Source of the DNA: Rheinheimera pacifica
GTDB taxonomy: Bacteria; Pseudomonadota; Gammaproteobacteria; Enterobacterales; Alteromonadaceae
Assembly (NCBI RefSeq): GCF_900108485.1
Contig: NZ_FNXF01000007.1
Location: 62,001 to 126,000, forward strand
Direction: 5' to 3'
Length of the DNA stretch: 64,000 nucleotides
Shown here: one piece after another, positions 1 through 7,931 of the stretch
Layout of the letters: each line of letters opens with the position of its first letter
How positions within the stretch are numbered: position 1 is the first letter of the stretch
The notes under the pieces: model-generated
Databases searched by the model: none
Seen by the model: only the letters and a program-made list of their open reading frames with translations
Told to the model about the DNA's origin: nothing
Program-made: the position numbers and the translations under genes

Positions 1-62
1 GTGGTGGTTAGCCAAACCCCGTCGCCCTCACAAAACGCCACAGTAGCAATTTCTTCTACCAT
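1..62 (-). CDS. rseC: RseC/MucC-like regulator, N-terminal fragment
   Basis: Only the first 20 or so codons are inside the window; the gene continues past base 1. The visible start reads MVEEIATVAFCEGDGVWL, matching the N-terminus typical of RseC, an inner-membrane protein encoded with the sigma-E regulators and linked to SoxR reduction and envelope-stress control. Its ATG overlaps the rseB stop codon (ATGA), indicating translational coupling, and it is the last gene of rpoE-rseA-rseB-rseC. The call rests on position plus this short N-terminus. Confidence 0.7.
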   Translation of the reverse strand, partial: MVEEIATVAFCEGDGVWLTT

Positions 63-991
63 CAGTGTACTGCTGCTGCCAACTGACGGGCAGTTTCAAT
101 ACTTACAGGGCCGATAACGGTAACTTCGAGCTGATTACTGGTTTGCACGTAAATAGTCGTGGCACCATCGCGGTAAGCCTGAGTAGGCAACTGTTGAGAA
201 TTCTGCACAAAAACTGATACCTGATGCAAACCGTCAGTTAGCAGCCAATAGCTTAACAAACTGTTTTCAAGCTGTGGTATGCCAGCCGGGTCAACAATTG
301 GCTGGTAGCCTTGTGGCAACCAGGTCAGTTTGTGCCGGGCTTCGGGGGCGGCTTTGGTTACTGTATCTGCCGGTTGCGGCAACTCTGCTGCCATCAGCGC
401 ATTTAAGTTCTCTGGCAGTTCAGGGCTAATTTGCATATGGGTAACCAGCCAGCGCTCCAGTGCCGTTTGCTGATCGGATAAGGTGTCGATACGCAGCGGA
501 AAACCGGTTTCATCATCCAGCCATAACCAGTAACTGTACCGGCCGGCATCTTTAGCTGTCAGACGCAATAATTGCGCACTGCGGCCAGACATCACCAAAC
601 TGCTGCCGGCAACGGCGTTATATAAACGGCTGATATTATCTTTTGCTTCAAACAGTAATGCCGGTAATTCAGGAATACTGGAGCCCTGAGTGACGAAAGC
701 AGGCCGGTCGGTCAGCAGATAATAAATTTGGTTATCGCGGCGCAGAATATCTACGCCATTGGTATCCAGCGGAATAAGGTGTTCAATTTCATGCTCAGCG
801 GTGCGGCCATGTATCCAGCGGTAAGTGTCTACTTTACTGCCCTTTAACACCACAAAAGAGGTATCAAAATTATACTGTTTTACCGCATTTTGTACTTTGT
901 CGAACAAGGCCCACGCCGATGGCTCGGCCTGAACCAGCCCGGATACTACAACCAACACTATGGCACTACAAAAGCCAGTGAATCGCATCAT
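62..991 (-). CDS. rseB: Sigma-E regulatory protein RseB (MucB)
   Basis: Periplasmic negative regulator of the envelope-stress response. RseB binds the periplasmic part of RseA, shields it from DegS cleavage and is released by mislocalised lipoproteins or LPS intermediates. The 309-residue product has a signal peptide (about residues 1-22, cut after VQA), then the two-domain MucB/RseB layout: a LolA-like N-terminal domain to about 190, a linker and a smaller C-terminal domain from about 215. Length is normal for the family. It overlaps rseA by 4 bp and rseC by an ATGA, so the operon is tightly coupled. Confidence 0.92.
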   Translation of the reverse strand: MMRFTGFCSAIVLVVVSGLVQAEPSAWALFDKVQNAVKQYNFDTSFVVLKGSKVDTYRWIHGRTAEHEIEHLIPLDTNGVDILRRDNQIYYLLTDRPAFVTQGSSIPELPALLFEAKDNISRLYNAVAGSSLVMSGRSAQLLRLTAKDAGRYSYWLWLDDETGFPLRIDTLSDQQTALERWLVTHMQISPELPENLNALMAAELPQPADTVTKAAPEARHKLTWLPQGYQPIVDPAGIPQLENSLLSYWLLTDGLHQVSVFVQNSQQLPTQAYRDGATTIYVQTSNQLEVTVIGPVSIETARQLAAAVH

Positions 992-1617
992 TGTTGCTCG
1001 TTTTGATCTTTTCCATCAGCGTTGTTGCCAGTCTGTTTAGCCTGCTGAGAGTGTTCCATCACCCGTACCTGTTGGCGGTGCGCATTTAACAGCGCCTGCA
1101 GGCGTTTTTGCTGCTCCAGCATTGCCTGCTGTTCCTGCTCGGCAAAACGGTCGTTAACTGTGGTCTGGCTTAAACTTACCGGCGTGGCAAAACCTGCTAT
1201 CGGCTGGGTTTGTAACACCGGCAATGGCGCAAAGGCATCCTGCTGTGGTGACTGCTGATACTGCTGCACACCAAACACGGCCATTAAAGCGACACCCGCC
1301 GCTACCGCACCTTGGGCTACCGGCTGTAACCAGCGGCCATTAGCAGCAACTGACACAGTATTGCGCAGCCGTTTTAGCAGGTTACGATCAGATTGCAACT
1401 GATACACCGGCTCATCAGCCAGCTGGGCAGCAAAGTTGTCTGCAAAATCAGCCGTTATCGGGCTTTGCGGTTCACGACGTAATACAGCACCGATCAAGTG
1501 ATAGCGTTCAAGCTGGTGTTGCAACTGAGCATCATTAAGCAAACTGTCCAGTTGTGCTTTACTCAGTGGCTGGTTATCACTGGCAGCAGAGAGCCAATCC
1601 TGATTTTCTGACGACAT
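988..1617 (-). CDS. rseA: Anti-sigma-E factor RseA (MucA)
   Basis: Single-pass inner-membrane anti-sigma factor that holds RpoE inactive and is destroyed stepwise by DegS and RseP under envelope stress. Residues 1 to about 85 form the cytoplasmic sigma-binding domain, residues about 97-117 are the membrane helix (WLQPVAQGAVAAGVALMAVF), and the remaining 90 residues are periplasmic and Gln-rich, with a predicted coiled coil near 155-195. Position directly after rpoE and before rseB agrees. The periplasmic tail is very rich in Q, common in this lineage. Confidence 0.9.
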   Translation of the reverse strand: MSSENQDWLSAASDNQPLSKAQLDSLLNDAQLQHQLERYHLIGAVLRREPQSPITADFADNFAAQLADEPVYQLQSDRNLLKRLRNTVSVAANGRWLQPVAQGAVAAGVALMAVFGVQQYQQSPQQDAFAPLPVLQTQPIAGFATPVSLSQTTVNDRFAEQEQQAMLEQQKRLQALLNAHRQQVRVMEHSQQAKQTGNNADGKDQNEQQ

Positions 1618-1658
1618 AATGTTTCCTGTCTTAAAATTACTGGTTTTTGCCCTGACTG

Positions 1659-2234
1659 CTAGCTTATTAACGGCTTAAGCTGCAAATCAATTGCCTCACG
1701 CGCCCGGAAGATACGGCTTCTTACGGTGCCTATCGGGCACCCCATTACTTCCGCAATTTCTTCATAGCTTAACCCTTCAAGTTCACGCAGCGTAATAGCA
1801 GTGCGAAGTTCGTCGGGCAATTTTTCAATGGTGCTGAACACCACATTACGAATTTCATCGGACAATAACAACTTTTCCGGTGAATCTTGTTCCTTTAATG
1901 CATCGCTGCCTTCAAAGTATTCAGCATCTTCCGCATCAACATCGGTTGCCGGTGGCTTACGGCCATTAGCAACCAGATAATTCTTTGCACTGTTTACCGC
2001 AATACGGTAAAGCCAGGTATAAAACGCGCTTTCGCCACGAAACCCAGGGATAGCCCTGTACGCTTTAATAAAGGCTTCCTGCGCGACATCTGCTACGTCT
2101 CCGTGGTTAGAGACATAACGGGAAATTAAGTTCGCAATCCGGTGCTGATATTTTCGCACCAATACATTAAACGCCGCTTTATCACCTTGTTGTACACGCT
2201 GGACAATCTGCCAGTCCAATTCTTGCTCGCTCAT
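1659..2234 (-). CDS. rpoE: RNA polymerase sigma factor RpoE (sigma-24)
   Basis: ECF sigma factor directing transcription of envelope-stress genes. The 191-residue product starts at MSEQELDW, which matches the N-terminus of E. coli RpoE. An upstream in-frame start would add 50 residues unlike the family and is rejected. Region 2 is seen in AFNVLVRKYQHRIANLISRY and FRGESAFYTWLYRIAVN, and region 4 in LRELEGLSYEEIAEVMGCP and GTVRSRIFRAREAI. A purine-rich AGGGGAT lies about 10 bases before the ATG. It heads the rse operon and is divergent from nadB, the usual gammaproteobacterial arrangement. Confidence 0.96.
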   Translation of the reverse strand: MSEQELDWQIVQRVQQGDKAAFNVLVRKYQHRIANLISRYVSNHGDVADVAQEAFIKAYRAIPGFRGESAFYTWLYRIAVNSAKNYLVANGRKPPATDVDAEDAEYFEGSDALKEQDSPEKLLLSDEIRNVVFSTIEKLPDELRTAITLRELEGLSYEEIAEVMGCPIGTVRSRIFRAREAIDLQLKPLIS

Positions 2235-2296
2235 ATCCGAGCTAATCCCCTGTAATACTAATCGTTCTATTAACTGGCGCTGGTCTAGCGTGTTGC

Positions 2297-2324
2297 TATG
2301 ACTCGGATGCACAGAAATAGTTCT
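2297..2324 (-). promoter_or_regulatory. Candidate sigma-E-type promoter of rpoE
   Basis: On the minus strand AGAACTA (2324-2318) is followed 16 bases later by TCATA (2301-2297), resembling the sigma-E consensus GGAACTT / TCAAA and lying 63 bp before the rpoE start. Autoregulation of rpoE by sigma-E is established in E. coli; here it is inferred from this weak match. On the plus strand TACAAT at 2345-2350 could be the -10 box of nadB, so the two promoters would nearly touch. Confidence 0.4.
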
Positions 2325-2382
2325 GCTAAGTTTGGCAAAAAAGCTACAATAGCCCGACATTGACTGATGGCAAGTGTATCGC

Positions 2383-3993
2383 ATGACGCAAGCAAAAGAA
2401 TATCTCTGTGATGTATTAATTATCGGCAGCGGTGCTGCCGGATTGTCGCTGGCGCTGCAACTGGCAGATAAAGCCAGTGTGCTGGTACTCAGTAAAGGCC
2501 CGCTTCGTGAAGGCTCTACGCTCTATGCTCAGGGTGGCATAGCTGCTGTGTTTGATGAAAACGACAGTATTGCATCGCATGTTGACGATACCCTGATTGC
2601 CGGTGCCGGCTTGTGTGACGAAGCCGCAGTGCAGTTTACCGCAGGCAATGCCAAAGTCGCGATGGAGTGGCTGATTGCTCAGGGCGTGCCGTTTGATCAG
2701 TATAAAGATGAAGACGGCAGCCTGAAGTATCACCTGACCCGTGAAGGTGGCCACAGCCACCGGCGAATTTTGCATGCTGCCGATGCCACCGGGCAGGCCG
2801 TACAGATCACCCTGGTAGATCAGGTAAAAAACCATCCGAACATTCAGCTGCTGGAAAACTACAACGCCATCGACTTAATTAACGGCCGTAAAATTGGCCG
2901 CGAGCCAAAGCGCTGTTATGGTGCCTATGTCTGGAATAAAGACGCAGCAAAAGTTGAACTGGTGCGGGCCCGCTTTATTGCGCTGGCTACCGGCGGTGCC
3001 AGCAAAGTGTATCTGTATACCAGCAACCCTGATGTTGCCAGCGGTGACGGTATTGCCATGGCCTGGCGCGCCGGTTGCCGGGTAGCTAATATGGAATTTA
3101 ACCAGTTTCACCCCACCAGTTTGTATCATCCGGATGCGCCAAATTTTTTAATTACCGAAGCCATGCGCGGTGAAGGTGCCTATTTAAAACGGCCGGATGG
3201 CAGCCGCTTTATGCCGGATTTTGACGAGCGCGCTGAATTAGCCCCGCGCGATATCGTCGCCCGAGCTATCGACTATGAAATGAAACGCCTTGGCGCCAAC
3301 TGTGTTTATCTGGATATCAGCCATAAACCGAAAGACTTCGTTATTGAGCACTTCCCTACCATTTACGCCAAATGCTTAAGCGTCGGTATTGATATCACCC
3401 GCCAGCCTATCCCGGTAGTACCTGCCGCGCATTACACTTGCGGTGGCGTAATGACTAACTTAAATGGCCAAACCGATATCAGCAACCTGTATGCCATTGG
3501 CGAAGTTGCTTATACCGGCTTACACGGCGCTAATCGTATGGCAAGTAATTCGCTGCTAGAATGCGTGGTGTTTGCGCAGGCTGCGGCCAGCCATATACTG
3601 GCGCAGCTCGATAGCAGCAGCGAGCTGCCGGTATTGCCACCATGGGATGACAGCCGGGTCAGCGATTCAGACGAAGAAGTGGTGATTACCCACAACTGGC
3701 ATGAACTGCGGTTATTTATGTGGGATTACGTTGGCATAGTGCGCACCAACAAACGGCTGGAGCGTGCCCTGCACCGGGTAGAGTTATTGCAGAGGGAAAT
3801 TCAGGAGTATTACAGCCATTTCCGTGTCAGCCATAATTTACTCGAGCTGCGTAATCTGGTGCAGGTAGCCGAGCTGATTATCCGCTGTGCACTACAGCGT
3901 AAAGAAAGCCGTGGCCTGCATTACAACCTGGACTACCCTGACACCCAGCCCGACAGCAAGCCAACTGTACTTACGCCCAAAGCCAGTGTTTAA
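2383..3993 (+). CDS. nadB: L-aspartate oxidase
   Basis: FAD enzyme oxidising L-aspartate to iminoaspartate, the first step of de novo NAD synthesis with NadA. The 536-residue product carries the Rossmann FAD motif [11 protein letters not shown] near residue 18, the flavoprotein active-site segment [13 protein letters not shown], the HPT substrate loop ([13 protein letters not shown]) and the C-terminal helical domain ending in [18 protein letters not shown] nine bases upstream is in frame, but the ATG at 2383 gives the usual N-terminus. Divergent from rpoE, as in enterobacteria. Confidence 0.96.
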   Translation: MTQAKEYLCDVLIIGSGAAGLSLALQLADKASVLVLSKGPLREGSTLYAQGGIAAVFDENDSIASHVDDTLIAGAGLCDEAAVQFTAGNAKVAMEWLIAQGVPFDQYKDEDGSLKYHLTREGGHSHRRILHAADATGQAVQITLVDQVKNHPNIQLLENYNAIDLINGRKIGREPKRCYGAYVWNKDAAKVELVRARFIALATGGASKVYLYTSNPDVASGDGIAMAWRAGCRVANMEFNQFHPTSLYHPDAPNFLITEAMRGEGAYLKRPDGSRFMPDFDERAELAPRDIVARAIDYEMKRLGANCVYLDISHKPKDFVIEHFPTIYAKCLSVGIDITRQPIPVVPAAHYTCGGVMTNLNGQTDISNLYAIGEVAYTGLHGANRMASNSLLECVVFAQAAASHILAQLDSSSELPVLPPWDDSRVSDSDEEVVITHNWHELRLFMWDYVGIVRTNKRLERALHRVELLQREIQEYYSHFRVSHNLLELRNLVQVAELIIRCALQRKESRGLHYNLDYPDTQPDSKPTVLTPKASV

Positions 3994-3999
3994 AGTTAG

Positions 4000-4428
4000 C
4001 TATACGCCAGCGCCAGACTGCCAGTTTTGCTGGCTGATGGCTCTGGCCAGCGCCCGAAACTGCGCCTCAGAACATTGATCGGCAAAAATCCACTTACGGT
4101 AGCAGCGCTGATCGGTATCGGCCTGCCACTGCAGCCGTAACATATGCTGGCTAACTAATCCGCCGGGCAATAACCGGCCGGACGGTAAGTTAGAGTTAAA
4201 CCAGCGCAGTTGGTTATTGTCCGTTATGGTTAGCGCCGCGCTTTGTTGTAACTGTTGCAAAACACCGTACCAGTGCCAGTAAAATAGCGGTAATACCGCA
4301 GCAACCAGGATAACACCGGTTATCTCCAGCGGCGTAACGGCCAATACCAGCACCGGTAGTGCCGCCAGCAGCAACATGCCACGCTGACACAACCGGCTGG
4401 CCGACAAGCTGAGGTTATACGCGGACAC
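4000..4428 (-). CDS. ygfX: YgfX (CptA) family membrane protein
   Basis: Short inner-membrane protein with two adjacent membrane helices (about residues 17-34 and 36-52) followed by a soluble C-terminal domain, the architecture of YgfX. In E. coli YgfX is reported as a membrane toxin-like partner of SdhE/CptB acting on cell-division and cytoskeletal proteins; whether this copy has that role is unknown. It overlaps the 3' end of sdhE by 14 bp, so the two are translationally linked. Identification rests mainly on position and topology. Confidence 0.75.
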   Translation of the reverse strand: MSAYNLSLSASRLCQRGMLLLAALPVLVLAVTPLEITGVILVAAVLPLFYWHWYGVLQQLQQSAALTITDNNQLRWFNSNLPSGRLLPGGLVSQHMLRLQWQADTDQRCYRKWIFADQCSEAQFRALARAISQQNWQSGAGV

Positions 4429-4666
4429 GATCCAGAATAACCTGGATCAACGCCTGAATAGCCGCATCAGACGATTTGGCATGGCCCATAAACCAGGAAA
4501 ATAAGTCTGGATCATCACACGCCAGTAAACGCTCAAAATCCTGTTTTTGCTGCAGTGTCAGCGCATCGTAACCGTCTTCAACAAAAGGTGCCAGCAATAC
4601 ATCAAGCTCCAGCATGCCGCGACGACACGCCCAGCGTAACCTTGGTTTAATCATTAACTCTGCCAT
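4415..4666 (-). CDS. sdhE: FAD assembly factor SdhE (CptB)
   Basis: Small cytosolic chaperone that helps covalent flavinylation of succinate dehydrogenase SdhA (and FrdA). The 83-residue product holds the family signature RRGMLELD (the RGxxE motif), then FVEDGYDAL and LLACDDPDLFSWFMGH, all conserved in SdhE. A good ribosome site (AAGGAAAC) sits just before the ATG at 4666; a second ATG four codons later is possible. It leads ygfX and is divergent from ygfZ, as in E. coli. Confidence 0.92.
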   Translation of the reverse strand: MAELMIKPRLRWACRRGMLELDVLLAPFVEDGYDALTLQQKQDFERLLACDDPDLFSWFMGHAKSSDAAIQALIQVILDRVRV

Positions 4667-4834
4667 ATGTTTCCTTTATAAATAGTTTTGCTTTGCAAAA
4701 GGCGCTTTGGTATACCGAACCCGACAGGACAGCGGCTGATTCTAACAAAAATTAGCAAACGGGGTTGAGCTTTTCCGGCTTTCCCCCAATGATAGCAATA
4801 TTCGTTTTAATACTGAGCTTCGCTACGGCACACT

Positions 4835-5803
4835 ATGCACACATCCTGGTTAACAGCAGAACAATACGCCGCATTATCCACTCAGGTTCAGGGCGCTTTT
4901 ATTTCACCACTGCCGGCATTTGAAAGCCTGCTGATAAGCGGGCCCGACAACCGCAAATATTTGCAGGGCCAAACCACCTGCGATCTGGATCAGCTAAACG
5001 ATGACAATTTTCTGCACGGTGCCCACTGTGACGCTAAAGGTAAAATGTGGTCGCAGTTTTATCTGGTCAGCCATGCGCAGCAGCTGATCAGCATTGCCTT
5101 TCGGGACGAACTTAACGCCTCTGGCGCGCAGTGGAAAAAATTTGGCGTGTTTTCTAAAGTGAGTTTCGAAGCGGGCCAGCAACACTTTGCCGTATTTGGT
5201 CTGGGTGGCGAAAACGTAGCAACACTGGTGTCGCAACTGGGCTTTAAGCTACCGCAACGCGGTGAACTGGCCCGGCATAATGGCGCCTTACTGCTGGCGC
5301 TGGCAATTGATCATTTTATGCTGCTGATGCCGGTAGCAGAAGCCCAACAATTAATGCAGCAAAAACTGCCCTTTGCTGCACCAAACGTCTGGCTGGCTCG
5401 GCATATTCAGCACGGTTTTAGTTACCTGGAGCAGGGCTTAATTGGCGAATTTGTGCCGCAAATGCTTAACTTACAGGCGCTGAACGCCATTAGTTTTACC
5501 AAAGGCTGTTATATCGGCCAGGAAACAGTAGCCCGGCTAAAATACCGGGGCGGCAATAAAAGAGCCGCGTATATTTTAACAGCCGACACAGACGAAGTGC
5601 CAAAAGCAGGCACTGATATAGAAATTCAACTAGGTGAGAACTGGCGCCGGAGCGGCCAGGTTGTCAATGCCGCAAATATACATAACCAATTATGGTTAAT
5701 TGCGGTATTACCTAACGACATAACACCGGCAGACTCATTACGGCTTAGCAGCGACAGTGCCCCGGCACTTCGTATAGTGCCGTTACCTTACTCGTTAAAT
5801 TAA
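4835..5803 (+). CDS. ygfZ: Folate-binding tRNA-modification/Fe-S protein YgfZ
   Basis: GcvT-like, folate-dependent protein that supports Fe-S enzymes such as MiaB and is needed for normal tRNA thiolation. The 322-residue product contains the diagnostic motif KGCYIGQE with its conserved cysteine (codons around 5509-5523), preceded by the N-terminal folate-binding domain with LQGQTTCDL. Length is normal. It is divergent from sdhE-ygfX and is followed 10 bp later by the SlyD-like gene, probably co-transcribed. Confidence 0.93.
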   Translation: MHTSWLTAEQYAALSTQVQGAFISPLPAFESLLISGPDNRKYLQGQTTCDLDQLNDDNFLHGAHCDAKGKMWSQFYLVSHAQQLISIAFRDELNASGAQWKKFGVFSKVSFEAGQQHFAVFGLGGENVATLVSQLGFKLPQRGELARHNGALLLALAIDHFMLLMPVAEAQQLMQQKLPFAAPNVWLARHIQHGFSYLEQGLIGEFVPQMLNLQALNAISFTKGCYIGQETVARLKYRGGNKRAAYILTADTDEVPKAGTDIEIQLGENWRRSGQVVNAANIHNQLWLIAVLPNDITPADSLRLSSDSAPALRIVPLPYSLN

Positions 5804-5813
5804 AGAGGTTTTC

Positions 5814-6299
5814 ATGACCATATCTCAGGACAAAGTTGTCGCCATGCACTACACCGTTACCGATCCACAGGGTAACGAACTGGACTCTTCCGTTGGCGGC
5901 GAGCCTTTAGTCTTCTTATTTGGCCACGGTTCACTTATTCCGGGTTTAGAGCAGGCGTTAACCGGCAAAGCCGCCGGTGACAAATTTAAAGCCGATATTG
6001 CAGCTGCCGAGGCTTATGGCGAACGCCATGATGCACTTACGCAGGCCGTACCAAAATCGATGTTTGAAGGTATGGACGTTGCCGTGGGCATGCGTTTTCG
6101 TGCCGCCGGCCCCGATGGACGTGAGCAATCGGTTATCGTGCTGGAAGTAACCGAAGATGAAGTAGTGGTTGATGGTAACCACCCGTTATCTGGTATCGAT
6201 TTAAGCTTTGATGTTGAAGTACTGCTGGTACGTGATGCCACCGAAGAAGAACTCAGCCACGGCCATGTGCATGGCATAGATGGCCACGCCGGCCACTAA
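5814..6299 (+). CDS. slyD: SlyD-type FKBP peptidyl-prolyl isomerase
   Basis: Cytosolic prolyl isomerase and chaperone of the FKBP family with an inserted-in-flap domain. Residues 1-70 and 125-150 form the FKBP fold (FGHGSLIPGLEQAL; VDGNHPLSGIDLSFDVEVL), with the IF domain between them. The C-terminus reads ATEEELSHGHVHG and then a few His residues. The long Cys/His metal-binding tail of E. coli SlyD is missing (161 versus 196 residues), so nickel handling is probably reduced. A clear ribosome site (AAAGAGG) precedes the ATG. FkpB is an alternative, but the HGHVHG ending favours SlyD. Confidence 0.85.
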   Translation: MTISQDKVVAMHYTVTDPQGNELDSSVGGEPLVFLFGHGSLIPGLEQALTGKAAGDKFKADIAAAEAYGERHDALTQAVPKSMFEGMDVAVGMRFRAAGPDGREQSVIVLEVTEDEVVVDGNHPLSGIDLSFDVEVLLVRDATEEELSHGHVHGIDGHAGH

Positions 6300-6547
6300 C
6301 TAAGCGGCCCCCAAAGCCGGTCTGCAAAGGCCGGCAATTGCTGCCAACAGCGGTTACTTTTTTCTTCAGCATTTACCCTGCTTAAAGGCAAAAAACTTAC
6401 TTCAGATCAAGCCCCAACTTTGGCAAATAGCATTTTGCCGGTTAGTAACAGCACATTAGCACCCGCAGTAAATTCTTGACACTGAGCGCAAAGCCACATA
6501 TTTTTACCGACTGTCAGAATTTTTTCCATTGAGAGCGACCGGCCTGA

Positions 6548-7498
6548 ATGAAAGATCGTATTATCATTTCTGTCTCAACCATCAATGGGACCCGCCATTT
6601 TAATGTCAGCAAGCTGTTTAAACGCAATGCCGTTATTGCTATGTGGGCCATGCTGTTTGGGCTGATCATTACCGCAGCCGTTATAGATTATCTGCTGCGC
6701 ACCGTAGATAAAAGCCAGCACCAGCGCACAGCGCTTACCGAACAGGCCGCCAGCCTGCGCGCAGAGATTGATGCGCTTAATCACAGCAAACAGCAACTTG
6801 AGTTGGAACTGAGTGCTAAGCAGGATGAAATGCAGCTGGTTACCAGCCGGGTTGGCGAAATTGAACTGGCGCTGGGGTTAGAACAGCAATATCCGCAAAA
6901 TTTAGAAAACCGGCTTGATACCGCCAGCGTAAACTCGGCAGCGCGCCAGGCCATGCTGCAACTGGTACCCAATGGCTCGCCACTGGAGTTCAGACGCCGC
7001 TCATCACGCTTTGGTGTGCGCGAACACCCTATTATTGGCAAACAACAGCACCATAAAGGGGTAGACTTATCCGCCAGCCGCGGCACGCCTATTTATGCAC
7101 CGGCTGATGGCGTGGTTGAAGTTGTTCTGTCTAATAAACATGGCTACGGCAACCTGTTAAAAATTCGCCATGCTTTTGGTTTTTCAACCCTTTATGCACA
7201 CCTGGATTCTTTTAAAGTAAAAAGTGGCCACTTTGTACATAAAGGCGAGCTAATCGCCACCTCAGGCAATACCGGTTTATCTACCGCACCGCATTTACAT
7301 TACGAAGTACATTTCCTTGATCGGGCACTTAATCCACAAAGCTTTATGGACTGGGATGCCACTAATTTCGATCTGGTGTTTGAGAAGGAAAGGAGCATTA
7401 AATGGGATTCTTTAGTCAGCATGCTGGAAACCAAAGCAAGCACGCAGTTACAACTGTCGTTGCACAAGGATGCACAGTTAACGGCAGTCTCCGACTAA
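6548..7498 (+). CDS. Membrane-anchored M23 (LytM-type) peptidase
   Basis: Predicted cell-wall endopeptidase anchored in the inner membrane with its catalytic domain in the periplasm. It has one membrane helix (about residues 28-50), a coiled coil (about 55-115) and a C-terminal M23 domain with the full zinc/catalytic set: H169xxxD173, H218 in LYAHLD and HLH at 249-251. The pattern of a helix, a coil and an intact LytM domain resembles shape-determining peptidases such as Helicobacter Csd1. Its last 97 bp are shared in another frame with the bactofilin gene, linking the two functions. The exact bond cut in peptidoglycan cannot be told from sequence. Confidence 0.88.
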   Translation: MKDRIIISVSTINGTRHFNVSKLFKRNAVIAMWAMLFGLIITAAVIDYLLRTVDKSQHQRTALTEQAASLRAEIDALNHSKQQLELELSAKQDEMQLVTSRVGEIELALGLEQQYPQNLENRLDTASVNSAARQAMLQLVPNGSPLEFRRRSSRFGVREHPIIGKQQHHKGVDLSASRGTPIYAPADGVVEVVLSNKHGYGNLLKIRHAFGFSTLYAHLDSFKVKSGHFVHKGELIATSGNTGLSTAPHLHYEVHFLDRALNPQSFMDWDATNFDLVFEKERSIKWDSLVSMLETKASTQLQLSLHKDAQLTAVSD

Positions 7499-7836
7499 GC
7501 TGCGATATGCAGGTAGATGGTTATGTCGAGGGTAAAATTGTCAGCGAAAAAACCTTAGTGATCAGTGGCACCGGCCGCATAAAAGGCGAGCTTACTGCCG
7601 ACAAAGTGATTATTAACGGTTTATTTGAAGGCGATTGCTTTGCCAATACGGTAGAAATACTGCCCCAAGGCAAAGCGCATGGCGTGATCCATTGCGACGA
7701 TTTAAGCATTGAGCGCGGCGGCAGCTTTATTGGTAAAACCATGCCTACCTCTACCGAGCAGATCATTAGCCTGCCTAAAACTGAAGCTGGTGAGCGTAAT
7801 ACCCCATCGCTGGAGAGCAAAACCGAAACCGGTTAA
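7402..7836 (+). CDS. Bactofilin
   Basis: Small cytoskeletal protein that polymerises without nucleotide and usually recruits cell-wall enzymes. Residues about 15-115 form the right-handed beta-helix typical of bactofilins, with short repeats such as VDGYVEGKIVSEKTLVISGTG; the ends are disordered. A strong ribosome site (AAGGAAAGGAG) lies before the ATG at 7402, inside the M23 gene, so the overlap start is credible. Pairing of an M23 peptidase with a bactofilin is known from Helicobacter (csd1-ccmA), suggesting a morphology role here. A terminator follows 7 bp after the stop. Confidence 0.92.
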   Translation: MGFFSQHAGNQSKHAVTTVVAQGCTVNGSLRLSCDMQVDGYVEGKIVSEKTLVISGTGRIKGELTADKVIINGLFEGDCFANTVEILPQGKAHGVIHCDDLSIERGGSFIGKTMPTSTEQIISLPKTEAGERNTPSLESKTETG

Positions 7837-7843
7837 TACCGCT

Positions 7844-7881
7844 CAGCCTTTACCGTTGGTCGCAAAGGCTGGTGTTTTTTT
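7844..7881 (+). terminator. Rho-independent terminator after bactofilin
   Basis: Perfect 8-bp stem CAGCCTTT (7844-7851) / AAAGGCTG (7864-7871), a 12-base loop, then GTGTTTTTTT. It closes the M23-bactofilin unit. Confidence 0.85.
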
Positions 7882-7887
7882 CGTTAC

Positions 7888-7922
7888 GCCGTTAAGTTGA
7901 TAATGTCTTTAAACTTAACGGC
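7888..7922. promoter_or_regulatory. Perfect inverted repeat before the amidohydrolase start
   Basis: Arms GCCGTTAAGTT (7888-7898) and AACTTAACGGC (7912-7922) are perfectly complementary over 11 bp with a 13-base spacer. The right arm ends nine bases before the ATG at 7932 and covers the only plausible ribosome-binding purines. It has no T-tract on the plus strand, so it is not a normal terminator. It could be an operator for a dimeric regulator or an mRNA hairpin limiting translation. Confidence 0.6.
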
Positions 7923-7931
7923 GGTATAACA

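Noticed and set aside
2235-2384. 50-residue N-terminal extension of RpoE
   Set aside because: Known RpoE proteins start at MSEQ; the extension would cover the promoter region and overlap nadB.
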